From positions 56,704-78,355 of the forward strand of contig MNCI01021561.1 in NCBI GenBank assembly GCA_015680685.1: 21,652 bases of DNA, written 5' to 3'. Position numbers and translations under genes: made by a program. Below, in pieces: positions 1 to 10,777 of the stretch; positions within the stretch are counted from its first letter, which is position 1; every line of letters starts with the position of its first letter. This DNA is from Gnetum montanum (lineage: Eukaryota > Streptophyta > Gnetopsida > Gnetales > Gnetaceae). Below the pieces are notes generated by a model. That model made no database searches, was not told where the DNA came from, and saw only the letters and a program-made list of their open reading frames with translations.

Positions 1-155
1 GAATCTAGCTAAGGGTCTAAGTGTAACTCTCTGGAACCAAGGGCGCCACCTCTTATTTATAGAAGATGAGGCAAGATGCGATATCACGTATGCGATATCG
101 GGTGGCTAATGCGATATTGCATACTCGATATCGTGGCTTATGAAAGAATAATCCT
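1..155 (-). promoter_or_regulatory. LTR-like promoter fragment (GATATC array plus TATA box)
   Basis: On the minus strand a TATAAATA box (54-61) is preceded by GATATC-type sites at 127-132, 113-118 (GATATT), 94-99 and 80-85, spaced 14, 19 and 14 bp. The gap from the last site to the TATA box is 18 bp, as in the complete LTRs of this window. The sequence beyond the array (133-155) only loosely resembles an LTR start, and the terminal TGATGA is not visible. It may therefore be a decayed LTR end or an internal promoter of another copy. The rest of that element lies outside the window. Confidence 0.55.
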
Positions 156-2827
156 TTTGGTTCCATCTCTTTAAAGATAATGGTTAAGTAGGGAATGAAA
201 ATAAATCCTCATTGATCATTGTATTCTTCTTTTTCTTACAAAAATGCTTTCGTCTAAGAGATGATGAATTTCGTTGCATGAAAGTAGCATTATTATTATT
301 ATGCTACCAAATAGTATATGATGAAAAATTAGGGTAGTAGCTTGCATTAAGAAATTATACTTGTTTCCATTATGGATGATTTAAATTTCCCTCCTATAAT
401 GACATAGAGGGTCATGATGGACATTGTTGGACCTACAATAAAATAGTTGTGGTAGGTTTGGCTAATATCGATGGGACATTACATGAGATATTTTGTTCAT
501 GGCCTACTAACTTTTATGGTAGGAAGGAGGATGACATGAGGAAGATTGTTGTGATTTAAAGGGAACATTTCAAGGATCAAGTTCCATTTTTGTTAGAGTT
601 TTGCCTACAAAAATGATCACAAGGATAAGAAATTTGATCATGATGAGGCCTCTTTCCCTTTGTCTTTCTTTCATTTTTCATTATGGTGCAATTTCCTTCA
701 TAACCACATCAATAAATTTATTTTTTAAAATCCTTGAAACTTAATGTTATCATTTGATTTAGCATATTCCAAACCTTATCAACAACATCGGTAAGGTTTG
801 TTAAAGTATTTTTTTTCATGCTTTTTTGCACAAGGGCTTTAACAATATTAAACATTTGAATGTTACATTCAACATTCTTTAAATTCTTTTGATATTAGGA
901 ATTTATGTTGGCCTCTTCTACATTAGCTTACTTATGACATTCACCTTTTAATTTAGCTACAACATCTAACATAATATCAATTTAATCCACTAACATTTGT
1001 TAAATATTACCCATGACATACATATCCATCCTTTCATGAGTTTTTAGTTTTAGTCCTTCTACCAAGTATAGTAATTGATCATGTTTGTTAAAATCATGAT
1101 TTGGACATTGATTTGTACTTTTCTATGATCACATCTAATGATTTATCAGTACATTACTTTCATCTTGATATCTTCTTTCTGAGATATGCAACTCTAACAT
1201 AAGATGGAAATCTAGAATTAAAATCTTTTAACATGTTAGCCAAAGAATCTATGGAGTTGGGTGGAAGAGCTTAATACTATGTTTTAGCATGATTAGTACA
1301 TGTGTGGGGGAAAAAGATGAAGTTTCTGCCACTCATTATTCAATCCTTTTACCTCACAAGAGATGATAAATATTTGAACATGAAGCTATGAATCATCATT
1401 TAATTATCCATTGAATGTGAGAATGTCAGCCATATCAATCTTTTTCATTTTATCTGCTCAATTTTTTCAAGTGGAATGTAAACTACTATATGAATTTGAC
1501 ATTAAAACATCCATTTAAATGAAGGTAAGTAGTGATGAAATATTTTGAATCATCATCATTATATCTTAGGTCTCATGGAAAAAGATGCATGGACCTCCTT
1601 CCCCTAGAATCATTCATGTTATAGTAATGGTATGTCTAGGAGATGGTCTTACCTACTTCCTAGCATGTAATGAATCATACTACAATTCTACAATAATATC
1701 AAAAAGCTCTTGTTTCTCATGACCAACATACTTTGATTATTAGGATGATAAGGGTTCATAATCTACCAAATTCTTAATGAAGCCTTGATTGGACAAAGCT
1801 TCCTTGAAGGTGGCAAATACAACTTTTCTAGGTTCATAGAAAAATCATTCATGTGTATGACACCATCATCCAATTTTTTCTTGATGAAATTGGATCATAA
1901 TAGGATGTTCTCCATAATTCACCATGTTTTTAAAAGTAATTTGGATCAATTGAGGTTTCTACTTCAATCTATTTTTATTTCTCAATTCAACCATGATTGC
2001 TTTGGTTCTTTATTTCCTAAAAAATTAACAACTTAAAGAAAAGGAAAATTGTAAATATAAAAGTATTTCAAAGTAATTCACCAATTCCTTCCTTGGCAAT
2101 GATGTTGAGGATAATGGTCCTTTAAGTTTTTATGAAAGGAATTCATGATATAAAACATAGTGTAATCTAGTCATAAGCTTCAAAGATAATGTTAAGTGAA
2201 TTGTCAAGAATACTTGTGTATATCATTGCATTAAATAAATAAAAAAAGAGATGAAAATACATATCATACAAGAAGTATCCATGTTATGATGATGAAAAAT
2301 AGAGAAGGTATTTATGATTTTATATTTTATAATTTTTATATGTTTTATAAATAAAAATATAAAATAATAATAAATATATACATATCATAATCCCTCATGG
2401 GGATAGGTACAATACTTTCAAACACTCATATGTATCATAATTTCCTATGAAATAGATGCAATACGATTTACGAAAAGTAACAAATGGCTCTTAATCACAA
2501 CCTTGATAGCCCAACACCTTATATAATCATGACCTCCTTGGATAAGAATGAATTGTCACGGCTTGATGAAACAGAAATGAAATAAATATTTTTATTGTTT
2601 TTCTTGATGAAATAAAAATAAAATAAATATTTTTGATGTTCTAATATTTTAAGGAATTAAAAATATGAAATAAAAGGAAAATCATAAACTTTATTTACTA
2701 TGTAGAAAGTAGACTTAGTTTTGACCAAATGATTTTGAGCTACATAAGTATGGTAGCACTTTGATAAAGTCTAGTGTACTTATGAAAGAAATGACTTAAA
2801 ATACATAGAAAATAAGGAAATAAATTA
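156..2827. other. AT-rich stretch without recognisable gene
   Basis: I read both strands and found no convincing coding region. Short open frames such as 1785-2036 (83 codons) lack any family resemblance and have low-complexity composition. There is an ATT run near 290-301 and a very AT-rich stretch at about 2317-2390. This could be decayed retroelement internal sequence or ordinary intergenic DNA; I cannot tell which. Confidence 0.5.
2562..2638. repeat. Near-tandem 36-bp direct repeat
   Basis: Two 36-bp copies, 2562-2597 and 2603-2638, both begin CTTGATGAAA and share AAATAAATATTTTT, with a period of 41 bp and a few substitutions. This is local slippage-type duplication in AT-rich DNA; no function is implied. 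Confidence 0.6.
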
Positions 2828-2859
2828 CCTTATGATGAATCATGTTTTGCATAAGCTCT

Positions 2860-2941
2860 GATATTAGAGTGGCCATGATATCACGGCACAAGATGTGATA
2901 TCGGGCATGCGATATCGCGAGATACTCCCGGCCTATAAATA
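2860..2941 (+). promoter_or_regulatory. LTR promoter: GATATC array and TATA box
   Basis: GATATC-type sites lie at 2860 (GATATT), 2877, 2897 and 2911, with a weaker GATACT at 2921. The pair 2897-2916 forms a 20-bp dyad around GGGCATGC. TATAAATA is at 2934-2941, 17 bp after the last GATATC. By position this is the U3 promoter that would drive the genomic transcript. Each GATATC holds a GATA core on both strands, but the binding factor is unknown. Confidence 0.7.
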
Positions 2942-3112
2942 CAACCCTTGGGCACATGATTCGGAAGTAGTTTTTGGAAGCCAAGTAGGGAAATTCTCGC
3001 AATTTGTTCATTTGAGAGTTAGAATATTTTCCAAGTGTCCACAGTAAGAGGTCTAAGTGTAATTAGATCTTTATTCAAGCATTGATGTACCTAAACACTC
3101 CATTGTGTTGGT

Positions 3113-3118
3113 AATAAA
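3113..3118 (+). terminator. Polyadenylation signal in 5' LTR
   Basis: AATAAA lies about 180 bases after the TATA box, where the R region of a plant LTR is expected. The matching signal in the 3' LTR is at 21102-21107. Confidence 0.55.
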
Positions 3119-3676
3119 GATGAGCTCTTTGATTTATCTTTGCAACACTTGAGACTTTCTTTCTTTATGCATTTATATATCATGATTTCATGTCATTCAC
3201 ATTTAATGTTATTCATTTGGCAATTAATTTTGATTAATTAAGAAACTAATTAAAATACACAAGCATGACCCCTTTTAACATATGTGTGGCACTTGGTAGC
3301 TCAGAAACGGTTAGCGTTTGACAACCCAGCAGTGTTTACATGAAGTTCAGGATGTGTTTCAGAAGTGGGGATGGTTATTTGTGTTAGGTTAAATTACACA
3401 ATAGTTCACTTAGAATTTAATTACTCTCACTTTCATTATTGTTTTTAGGGAATCAAATTGATAAAACATAAAATGATAAAAATCTTATGCCTCAGTCACA
3501 CTTAACCATACACTTGCATTTCACAAGTGAGGCTGGGAAGACAACGAATGGACAACAAAAACTCACCATTTAGCTCTAGCATACTTGGTAATTAAAGTCT
3601 TTAGAATTCAATTGGATCAGACATGAACACCTATGATTTTTATGATTGAGTGTAGGGGTACCTTGCTGCTCATCAT

Positions 3677-3694
3677 TAGCACTGTTACCAAGGA
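3677..3694 (+). other. Primer-binding site, tRNA-Asp type, decayed
   Basis: The 18 bases TAGCACTGTTACCAAGGA start one base after the LTR end. They match the tRNA-Asp complement used by Athila-type elements (TGGCGCCGTTGCCGGGGA) at 12 of 18 positions. All six differences are transitions, as expected from cytosine deamination on either strand. Reverse transcription would have been primed here. Confidence 0.75.
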
Positions 3695-3843
3695 CTTTAG
3701 TTATACATGAGCTATCTAAACTTAGTGAAACTTAGTAACCTCATTGTTCAAACCCTAAGAGTCAAATATTACAAAAGAAAAAATTATTATTACAACTAAA
3801 TTAAATCTTAACTGCACACTGGATATAGATTCATTAACATAAA

Positions 3844-6211
3844 ATGTCTTCTTCTCATAGGAGTCTATCTCTGCCCAGGGTAGACTAGGTGCCTCAACAA
3901 TACCAGGTGGTGCATGCTCATCTTAATGAGTATGTACCAGACTTCACCTTCATCTTAAATCAAGATGAAATGCTGTGGTGGTGTGACATGGAAGGCAACA
4001 TTATGTTGCCACTAGATCAATTTTTTCTAGCTATGCTCTAGCTAAGGCTTGCATGACATGGACTGCAACATCTTCATGGGGAGTATGAGATGTGAGATCC
4101 CAATTCAAGGGATTATCATCCCACTAAAGCACAAAGGTTAAGGGATTGTCAACTAGAGCACCAACATGAGCTTTTGAAGGGCAAGGGGTTGAACACTTTT
4201 CCATCTCTGTTTGGCCCATTGGATGGAGGTGAACACTTCTCTGGGGGCTTTTCCTTTCTTGACATTCCTCTCTTTGACTTTGGTGAAGGTGCCTTCAACC
4301 AAAATGTGCAATCCACAATTCATAATCTGGGATTTGGTCAGAATAGATCCAATGACAAAAATGGATCTAGAGGAGAAAGTCATGATGGGGGAGAAATTGA
4401 AAGTCATGATCATGATTGTGGTCATGATCATCGAAGAGAAGATGGTAGACATCAGCATGATGCAAGTTCTCCTTCCTCTTGTCCTTCATCATCATCATCA
4501 TCTTATTCTAGCTTAGATCATGGCTGTAGAGGGCATGATTGTGATGGAGGTGACCAACGGGACCAAAACAACAGAAGGGACTATCAGGATAGTCACAATC
4601 AAAGTCATGGGTGACTAGAGAGATACACTATCATGAAAGAAGGGCTAGTAGAGAACATCATAGACACCATCACTATGGCCTTGATGAACCTCTACTTGCC
4701 ACTTGGAGTATGTTAAACATTGCAGAGGCTATGAGGATTCCAACAAGGCATGTAAAGGATAGCAGAATAACGAGGCTAGACATGAACAAGATCCCTCAGT
4801 TTGAGGGAGGCTATGATGTTGATCCAAAAAATCATCTCCAAGCCTTCCAAGATGCATGTTCCTTGCAGAATATTGAGAATGATTGACCAAAGTTGAAATT
4901 ATTTCCAAGCATACTCGTTAAGGAAGCAGAAGATTGGTACCAATTCTTGGAGCCAGAATCAATCTAGTGGTGGAGTATGATGTTAGAATTGTTTAATGAC
5001 AAATATCAAACATACTCTCGAGTGTCCAATCTAAGGAAGCAGATACAAGGGTGGAAACAAGGAAATCATGAGCCCTTGGATGCTACTATTGGCTGATACT
5101 AGTCTCTATTGCATAAGTGTCCTCACCATGGATACTCTCAGCTTGATCAAATTCACCATATCATAGATGGATTATGGTCTGAAACAAGAAAAATCCTTGG
5201 CATCTATGCTTAAGGGAGATTGATAGAGTTAATGCTCTTCATATCCAAAAGTTAATTGAGCAGGTAGCTAGAAAGGAGGGAGAATTAAGAAAGTAAGAAA
5301 GTGTAGAGGAATACAATAGGGATCTTTCTATCCACAAAAGGGTAATTCAATTTTGTGATAGTGAGGATGAGTTAACCAGAGATGAGGTGGCTAATCATAA
5401 AACCTTATCACTTTAGAAATTGTAGTTTGAAATTATAGCTAAGGTTGACCAATTATAGGACTCCATGGATAATAAGTTTTAAGCTATCTTAAAAATTGCT
5501 GAAGAGTCCAAGGAGTAAAGTGGTGAGCATGACCACCAAAGATGTAAGGAAGTTGAACATGCCATATCCAAGGGTAAAAGTAAGATGGATATGATAGAGA
5601 TGGTTGCAAATAGTGAATCAAATGATGATGGTGGATGTGATGTTTGCTAGTACAAACATCCCAAGGGATGCTATCCAATTATGTCACACTTGTAGGAATT
5701 TAGGGTGTATGCCTTACATCCACAACTTGCATAAAGGCAAACACCCAAAAGTTTGCCTTATCCACAAGGAAACTCTCGATAGTTCCACCAGCCATAGTAG
5801 TATTATCCAAGTGGAACTCCATTGCAATCCTATGAATTGTATTAGTAGTGGTAGCAATCAAAATCATGGGCATTGGCACCTCCAAGATAGAAGTACCCCT
5901 ACCAGCAACTAGATTCCTATGGTTATTATATTGAGCAACCTTCATCTCCACAGGAGTCCTTTGGTCATGTTGTTGCTTACCAACCTCAACACTACCCTCC
6001 TAAAGTGTATCAGCTACCATATGCAAGGAGGAACATCACCTACTATCCTCATGCTCCTCCTATTCCTACACCTACTCCTCCACCTCTTGCATAGCTACCA
6101 CTTTCTCCATCCATGCAAGGTGAATTGCTTGTCCAACCACAACAAAGAAACGCTACGAGGATGGTTAATCTACTACCAGTTAACCAACCAAGCAAGTCGA
6201 AACCATGATTC
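3844..6211 (+). pseudogene. gag: gag (capsid/nucleocapsid) remnant of host element
   Basis: The most likely start is ATG 3844, about 150 bases after the primer site. Its frame runs to 4614 with a few stops. A shift near 4611 enters the frame of 4611-5215, and a second near 5216 enters the frame that continues into pol. The N-terminal part includes a His/Asp-rich and Ser-rich stretch (about 4370-4515). A retrotransposon-gag capsid domain follows at about 4690-5200, recognisable by DEPLLATW, GGYDVDPKNHLQAF, DWYQFL, YSRVSNLRKQI and CPHHGYS. After a Glu/Lys-rich, probably coiled segment there is a zinc-knuckle-like CDVC..HPKGC (5636-5672) and a Pro/Tyr-rich tail (about 5920-6100). The nested element has a homologous gag. 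The protein would coat genomic RNA and form the particle; stops make this copy inactive. Confidence 0.85.
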
Positions 6212-6349
6212 ATGAAAAGATCCTTATTTCAACCTTGTAGTCCACCAAAGACCTTAGACACATCAATGGTTGGTAGTCCTACTCCTACATCTTCCTCTAC
6301 CTCACCTTTATCCAAGTCCCCTTCAAACCAAAATCCCTCTCAAATCCAT

Positions 6350-6850
6350 ATTGTAATGTTGACTCATGCTGTATTTGATTGGATTCAAGCTAGTAACTTG
6401 CCCTAGAAGTTAGTTGATCCTGGGAGTTCCTTAGTATATTTGCAAATAGCTGGGAACGAGCCTCATAAATCTCTTCTTGACTTTGGTTTTGATGTTAATT
6501 TGATCTCACATGAGATGTACACTATGTGAAACCTTCCTTCTTTAAAGAAGAACAACATCAAGCTGGAGTTGATAGACCAGTCCATCACTATTCCATTGGG
6601 ATTGGTAGAAGACATTGTGACCACTATTTGTGGATGGTCATATCCTACCAACTTCCTAGTAATCAAGGTAAAGAACTACAAGGGGGACTTCCCAATTATT
6701 ATGGGAAGGGTGTGGTTAATCTTTGTTGATGCCAAAATGGGCATTAGGGATCTTTCCTTAGAGATATCTAAAGAAAATGAATTTGGAAAGATCAAGAAGA
6801 AGAGGGTTCCGTGTATTGCATATAGCGATTCAAGGTGCCATTATGTATAG
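6350..6850 (+). pseudogene. Retropepsin-like protease region of pol
   Basis: The region lies in the same frame as RT (frame 2, continuous from 5216). The segment around LLDFGFDVNLI (Asp codon 6479-6481) fits the DxG active site of Athila/Tat proteases, followed by a DQSITIPLGLVEDI region and PIIMGRVWL, the counterpart of the IILGRPFL motif. A protease of this type would cut the Gag-Pol polyprotein. The glycine after the active-site pair is followed by Phe rather than the usual Ala or Ser, and an in-frame TAG after 6400 interrupts the frame. No frameshift was seen. Confidence 0.75.
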
Positions 6851-7129
6851 AAGCTATGATTAGTAAAGCGAACATCGATCTCTACATGCAAGTAGTGTGC
6901 ATTGGAAGCTGAAATCCAAAGATGCTTGTATGTGGCAGCCACAAAACAAGAAGGAACCTTGTGGCTGACAGCTGATTCTAGTAGCAGTAAATTGTGCATG
7001 GAACCTACTGACGGCCTAATGTGTGGTTATGTTGCAAGTATGGATGAACTTGAGCAAGTTCATTACCAGCTCTTCAAGGGAGTAAATGATGATATCAATT
7101 GGGAAGAGTTCGAGATTCCTGATAATTTC

Positions 7130-8725
7130 AAATAAGAATCCCTTGAATTAAAGGCACTATTGACTAGAATGGAGTATGTGTTCTTAAAAAATGGAAAGTT
7201 AGTCATTATTAATGTCAAACTTGCTACAGGACAAAAGAAGATGTTGATGAATGTTATAGAAAAATGGTCAGTAGACTTTTCTTGGTCATATTATGAGCTC
7301 ACAGGAATAGATCCAAAAATATGATAGCACTAGATATACATTGACCTTGCCATTAAGCTGAAGTGATAGCCATAGTAGTGTTTGAATCCCAAATTAAAGT
7401 AGACTATCAAAGAGGAGATCGAGCAACTCCTCAAGGTAGGATTCATCTACCATGTTGTAGATAGTGAGCGGGTTAGTCCACTTGTAATCATGCCCAAGAA
7501 AGGAGACAAATGGCAAGTGTGCATCGACTTCTGGCTACTCAATATGGCAACTTTTAAAGATCATTTTTAATTACCCTTTGTTAACCAAGTTCTTGACACC
7601 ATTTCTGAGCATAGCTATTATAGCTTTCTGGAAGGTTATAGTGGCTATAACCAAATTCAGATTGTGCTAGAGGACCATGCAAAGATGACTTTCACAAGTC
7701 CTCAGGGGACTTTTGCTTATCGTCAAATGCCATTTGGTCTATGTAATGCCCCAGTTACATTCCAATGATTAGTTCTTAGCATTTTCCAACAACAAATTGG
7801 TAGTGCGATAGAAGTCTTCATGGATGACTTTTCTACCTACAGAGCTACGTTTGAGCAAGCCATGGACCATCTTGAGTAGGTGTTAAGGAGATGTCTCGAA
7901 AAAAACCTTTGGCTCAATTGGAAAAAGAGCCATATTATGATCTAGGAAGGCATGGTCTTGGAGCACTGTATCTCAAAAGGAAGAATTAAGGTGGACCCTG
8001 AAAAGATAAGGATCATCCAAGGAATAACCTATTAACTAGAAACAGTTAAAGAAGTGTAGTCATTCCTTGGTCATATTGGCTACTACCAATGCTTCATTAA
8101 GAAATTTTCCAAAATTGCCAAGCTATTGGTTAAATTAACAAAGAAAGATGCATCATTTGTCTAGATCCCTTCATATGAAACAACCTTTCAACAATTGAAG
8201 TAGAAGCTTGTTGAGACCCCAATTCTACAAGCACATGATTGGTCTAGGTCATTTCATGTGGTAACCGTTGCATCAAATTATGATTTGGGGGTAGTGATTA
8301 TGTAGCTGGATGATCAAAAACATCCATATTATATTCACCACACAAGTCAAAGTATCACAGGTGCACAACTGAACTACACCATGATGGAAAAAGAGTTGAT
8401 GGTAGTGGTGTTTGCCTTAGAAAAGTTTAGGCACTGTGTGCTTGGTTATAAGGTGTTCATGCACATAGATCATAGTGCCATTTGATTTTTAATGAATAAA
8501 CCAAGAGTGAGCCCTCATGTCATATAGTGGCTCATGATTTTGCAAGAGTTTGATCTCACAATGGTAGATCAAAAGGATGTGAAAAATGTGGTCACTGATC
8601 ACTTGTCATGGCTAAGATGGGATGACAAGGAGAAAGAGAGTCCCTTATTTGATCAATTTCCTAATGAATATCTCCTTGTAGGGGTTATTAATTCACAAAT
8701 GCCCAATGAACTAAGATGGTATTAA
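7130..8725 (+). pseudogene. Reverse transcriptase and RNase H region of pol
   Basis: One frame (frame 2) runs through without indels. The RT blocks in order are EIEQLLKVGFIY, SPLVIMPKKGDKWQVCIDF (7415-7540), GYSGYNQI (7631-7660), GTFAYRQMPFGLCNAP (about 7710-7755) and FMDDF (7817-7831). Next come the connection motif SFLGHIGYY and RNase H with MEKELMVVVFALEKFR and HIDHSAI. The first RT catalytic Asp is Glu (GAA, 7631-7633), and the first RNase H Asp appears to be Val (GTT, 8267-8269). I count 11 in-frame stops from 7415 to 8725: seven TAG, two TGA and two TAA. In life the enzyme copies element RNA to cDNA; this copy cannot. Confidence 0.92.
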
Positions 8726-10007
8726 ATCTTTCTTACTTATCTACTCAAGTAAGAACTATCACAAGGGATAGACACCTAAAAGAAACAATAGTTTCATCAC
8801 CAGGTTAAGCATTTCATGAAAATCAATGGGAACCTTTACAAAGTATGTCCTGATAGCCTGGTATGCTAGTGTGTCCTTGACATAAATCAAATGCATGTTC
8901 CCTAGAATGCTCATGAAGGCCCTTGTGGGGGAAATTATGCTGGGAGATGCACAATCATAAAAATCCTCATGGCAGGATATTACTGGCCAACAATCTTTAG
9001 GGATGCACACTAATTTGTTTGAGCTTGTGATCATTATCAGAGGGATGGTGGAATGAAAGCTCAAATGGAGAGGCCACAACAATGGATTCAACCTCTTGAG
9101 CCATTCAATATTTGGGGGCACTGACTTTATGGATCCCATCACATCTTTGTCAAATGGAAATGTGTATATAATAGTTGTAGTTGACTATTGCACTAAGTGG
9201 GTAGAAGTAGCGGCCATCACTAACTGTATATTTACTACTGCTGCTTGGTTTGTACAAAAGAATATCATAAATAGGTTTGGTGTGCGTCATTTGTTAATTT
9301 TTGATAATGGAAATCATTTCATAGGTGCCACTTTCCAAAAAATTATGCAGTGTTTGGGGGTTGAGCACAAACTCATAACACCTTATCATCCTCAAGCTAA
9401 TGGTCAAGCTGAAGCCACTAATCAGGAGATTACGAAAATTCTAATGTGCACTATTAGCAAATATTGAAGGGATTAAAGCACCAAATTAAATGATTCCCTC
9501 TAGGCCTATCACTCGACATGAAAGCTTCCCATAGGTTATTCTTCCTATGAGATAATGAATAAAAAGATACCAACATTGCCCATCCAATCTGAGCTTCGTA
9601 CACTCTCTACAACCTATGACCTTAACATGGATCTAACTCTAGCATAAAAGGAAAGATTAATAAACTTCAACTTGCTAAATGAAAATTGATTAATGGCCCT
9701 ATCATTCAACGAAATGCATAAGGCATTCAACAAGAAATGCCATGAACTCAAAATAAGAAAAGTCAAGTTTCAATCAGGAGACAAGGTTCTCTATTAGAAT
9801 CTTGCACATGTACCTCAATGAACCAAATTTCAAACATTATGGGAAGGACCTTACATTATTGAAGAGACTTTTTCATCTAGGGCTATGATTATATATAAAC
9901 CTGATAGCCCAGACAATAAGCAATTAGTCAACATCCAACAATTAAAACCTTTTCATGAGCCCAAGCCAACCAACTCAATAGACACCTTGCTAGATGGACA
10001 ACCATAA
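8726..10007 (+). pseudogene. Integrase region of pol
   Basis: The zinc-binding part runs from about 8830 to 9040 in frame 2. It shows HEGPCGG, a YYWPTIF block and CDHYQ, in which the second Cys of the usual CxxC is Tyr (9035-9037). A one-base shift at about 9113-9120 enters frame 3 and the core domain. Catalytic Asp (9123-9125), Asp (9303-9305) and Glu (9411-9413) are all present with canonical D-x35-E spacing, in TDFMDP, FDNGNHF and GQAEATN. A C-terminal SGDKVLY and WEGPYII region matches the GPY/F module. Pol ends with HEPKP and a TAA at 10005-10007. Several TAG or TGA codons replace likely Trp, for example in DSL*AY. The enzyme would insert cDNA with 5-bp target duplications, as seen for the nested element. 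Confidence 0.9.
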
Positions 10008-10035
10008 TTAATCTTTTAGATATCCTCCTTCTAAC

Positions 10036-10050
10036 TTAGTCATGGGGGAG
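10036..10050 (+). other. Internal polypurine-tract-like motif after pol
   Basis: CTTAGTCATGGGGGAG ends at 10050, starting about 30 bases after the pol stop. It is nearly identical to the motif bordering the 3' LTRs (TCATGGGGATG before 20821; TTAGTCGTGGGGGTA before the nested 3' LTR), but here no LTR follows. It may be an internal second-strand priming site or a conserved remnant. Confidence 0.55.
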
Positions 10051-10094
10051 TTGGCCATCCATACTAATACTTTATGTGGCTCCTTAGTCTCTTG

Positions 10095-10203
10095 AATTTT
10101 TTTTTTTACAAATTTTTGATTTTACATCTTTTTATTTTCATATTCTTTGTTTTACATCTTTTTGTTTTTCAAGTTATTGATCTTTTCTAGGTTTTTGTTT
10201 TAC
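10095..10203. other. T-rich post-pol tract of host element
   Basis: A run of T/ATT-rich sequence with repeated TTTTACATCTTTTT units follows pol. A similar tract on the minus strand (plus 15610-15745) follows gag in the nested element, which helps locate where pol is missing there. No coding potential is seen. Confidence 0.5.
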
Positions 10204-10208
10204 ACCAT
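10204..10208. repeat. Target-site duplication ACCAT, left copy
   Basis: ACCAT directly precedes the LTR terminus at 10209 and is repeated exactly at 19051-19055 after the other LTR. A 5-bp duplication is typical of Ty3/gypsy integrase. It shows that 10209-19050 entered as one unit. Confidence 0.9.
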
Positions 10209-10771
10209 TGATGAGCGGCTAGGTACCCCTACACTCAATCATATGAATATGAGCATTCATGCACGATTTGGTCAAACTCCACAGACAGACTAGTTATGAC
10301 ATCTAGATAGTTACACGTTGATCGTAGTTCGTTGTCTTTCCACTTGGACTAGTATTTACTTGGTCACGTATGGTTTAGTCCAGAGTGAGGTGTATGATAT
10401 GATTTCTAACACTAGGCTACTCCTAGAGACAATGGAAAATAATCTTGATTAAACTAATAAGCAATATGAAGTAAAATATAATCTAGCTTAAGTGTGATGA
10501 GCATCCGTCCTTAATCATCTATACGCATCTTGGACCTTGTGTACTACTTCTGGGATTACCAAGCACATATTACTTGAGAGCTCGTAGATACACTACTAGG
10601 TTACCAAGTAGTTACACTTAAATGTTCATGATTAAGTCGTACTCATTCTACATTTAACAACAGGAATAGTAAATTATGGTAAAGAAATATTCATTAAGAA
10701 AATAAAAAATAACAATAACAATTAAACAATTAAAACTAAGTGAATGCTTTAATGATGGAGTAATCTTGATC

Positions 10772-10777
10772 TTTATT
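10772..10777 (-). terminator. Polyadenylation signal in nested 3' LTR
   Basis: AATAAA on the minus strand, about 175 bases downstream of the LTR TATA box, would terminate transcripts from both the LTR and the internal promoter. The matching site in the other LTR is altered (about 18752-18757). Confidence 0.5.

Larger units (their letters stand above)
2833..3675 (+). repeat. 5' LTR of host element
   Basis: This 843-bp LTR starts TGATGAATCATG and ends GCTCATCA, with TGATGA/TCATCA terminal inverted repeats. Its first ~550 bp align with the 3' LTR from 20821; by hand count about 27 of 195 bases after the TATA box differ (~14%), mostly by transitions. It contains a GATATC array, a TATA box (2934-2941) and AATAAA (3113-3118). 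Both ends match the LTRs of the nested element, while much of the interior has diverged. Confidence 0.9.

Noticed and set aside
14-26. GGTCTAAGTGTAA shared with the host LTRs (3050-3062, 21039-21051)
   Set aside because: The match is on the opposite orientation to the TATA box here and does not extend, so it may be chance.
42-48. TGGCGCC on the minus strand as a primer-binding site
   Set aside because: Only 7 bases match and it lies a few bases downstream of a TATA box, not next to an LTR 3' end.
80-132. Regularly spaced GATATC repeats as a CRISPR-like array
   Set aside because: Half-sites are only 6 bp, spacers are partly palindromic and conserved between copies, and the arrays sit before TATA boxes inside LTRs of a plant retroelement.
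1785-2036. 83-codon plus-strand open frame
   Set aside because: Phe/Leu/Ser-rich with no recognisable motif, in AT-rich DNA where such frames arise by chance.
4153-4516. Overlapping open frames at 4153-4458 (minus) and 4211-4516 (plus)
   Set aside because: Shadows of the gag reading frame in a low-complexity His/Ser region.
7415-8725. Possible use of a reassigned genetic code (TAG/TAA read as Gln)
   Set aside because: Stops also fall at likely Trp and Arg positions and include TGA; decay by deamination explains them better, and catalytic residues are lost too.
10095-10203. T-rich tract as a poly(A) tail of a LINE or SINE on the minus strand
   Set aside because: The tract is mixed T/ATT with repeated TTTTACATC units, has a counterpart after gag in the nested element, and no LINE or SINE body adjoins it.
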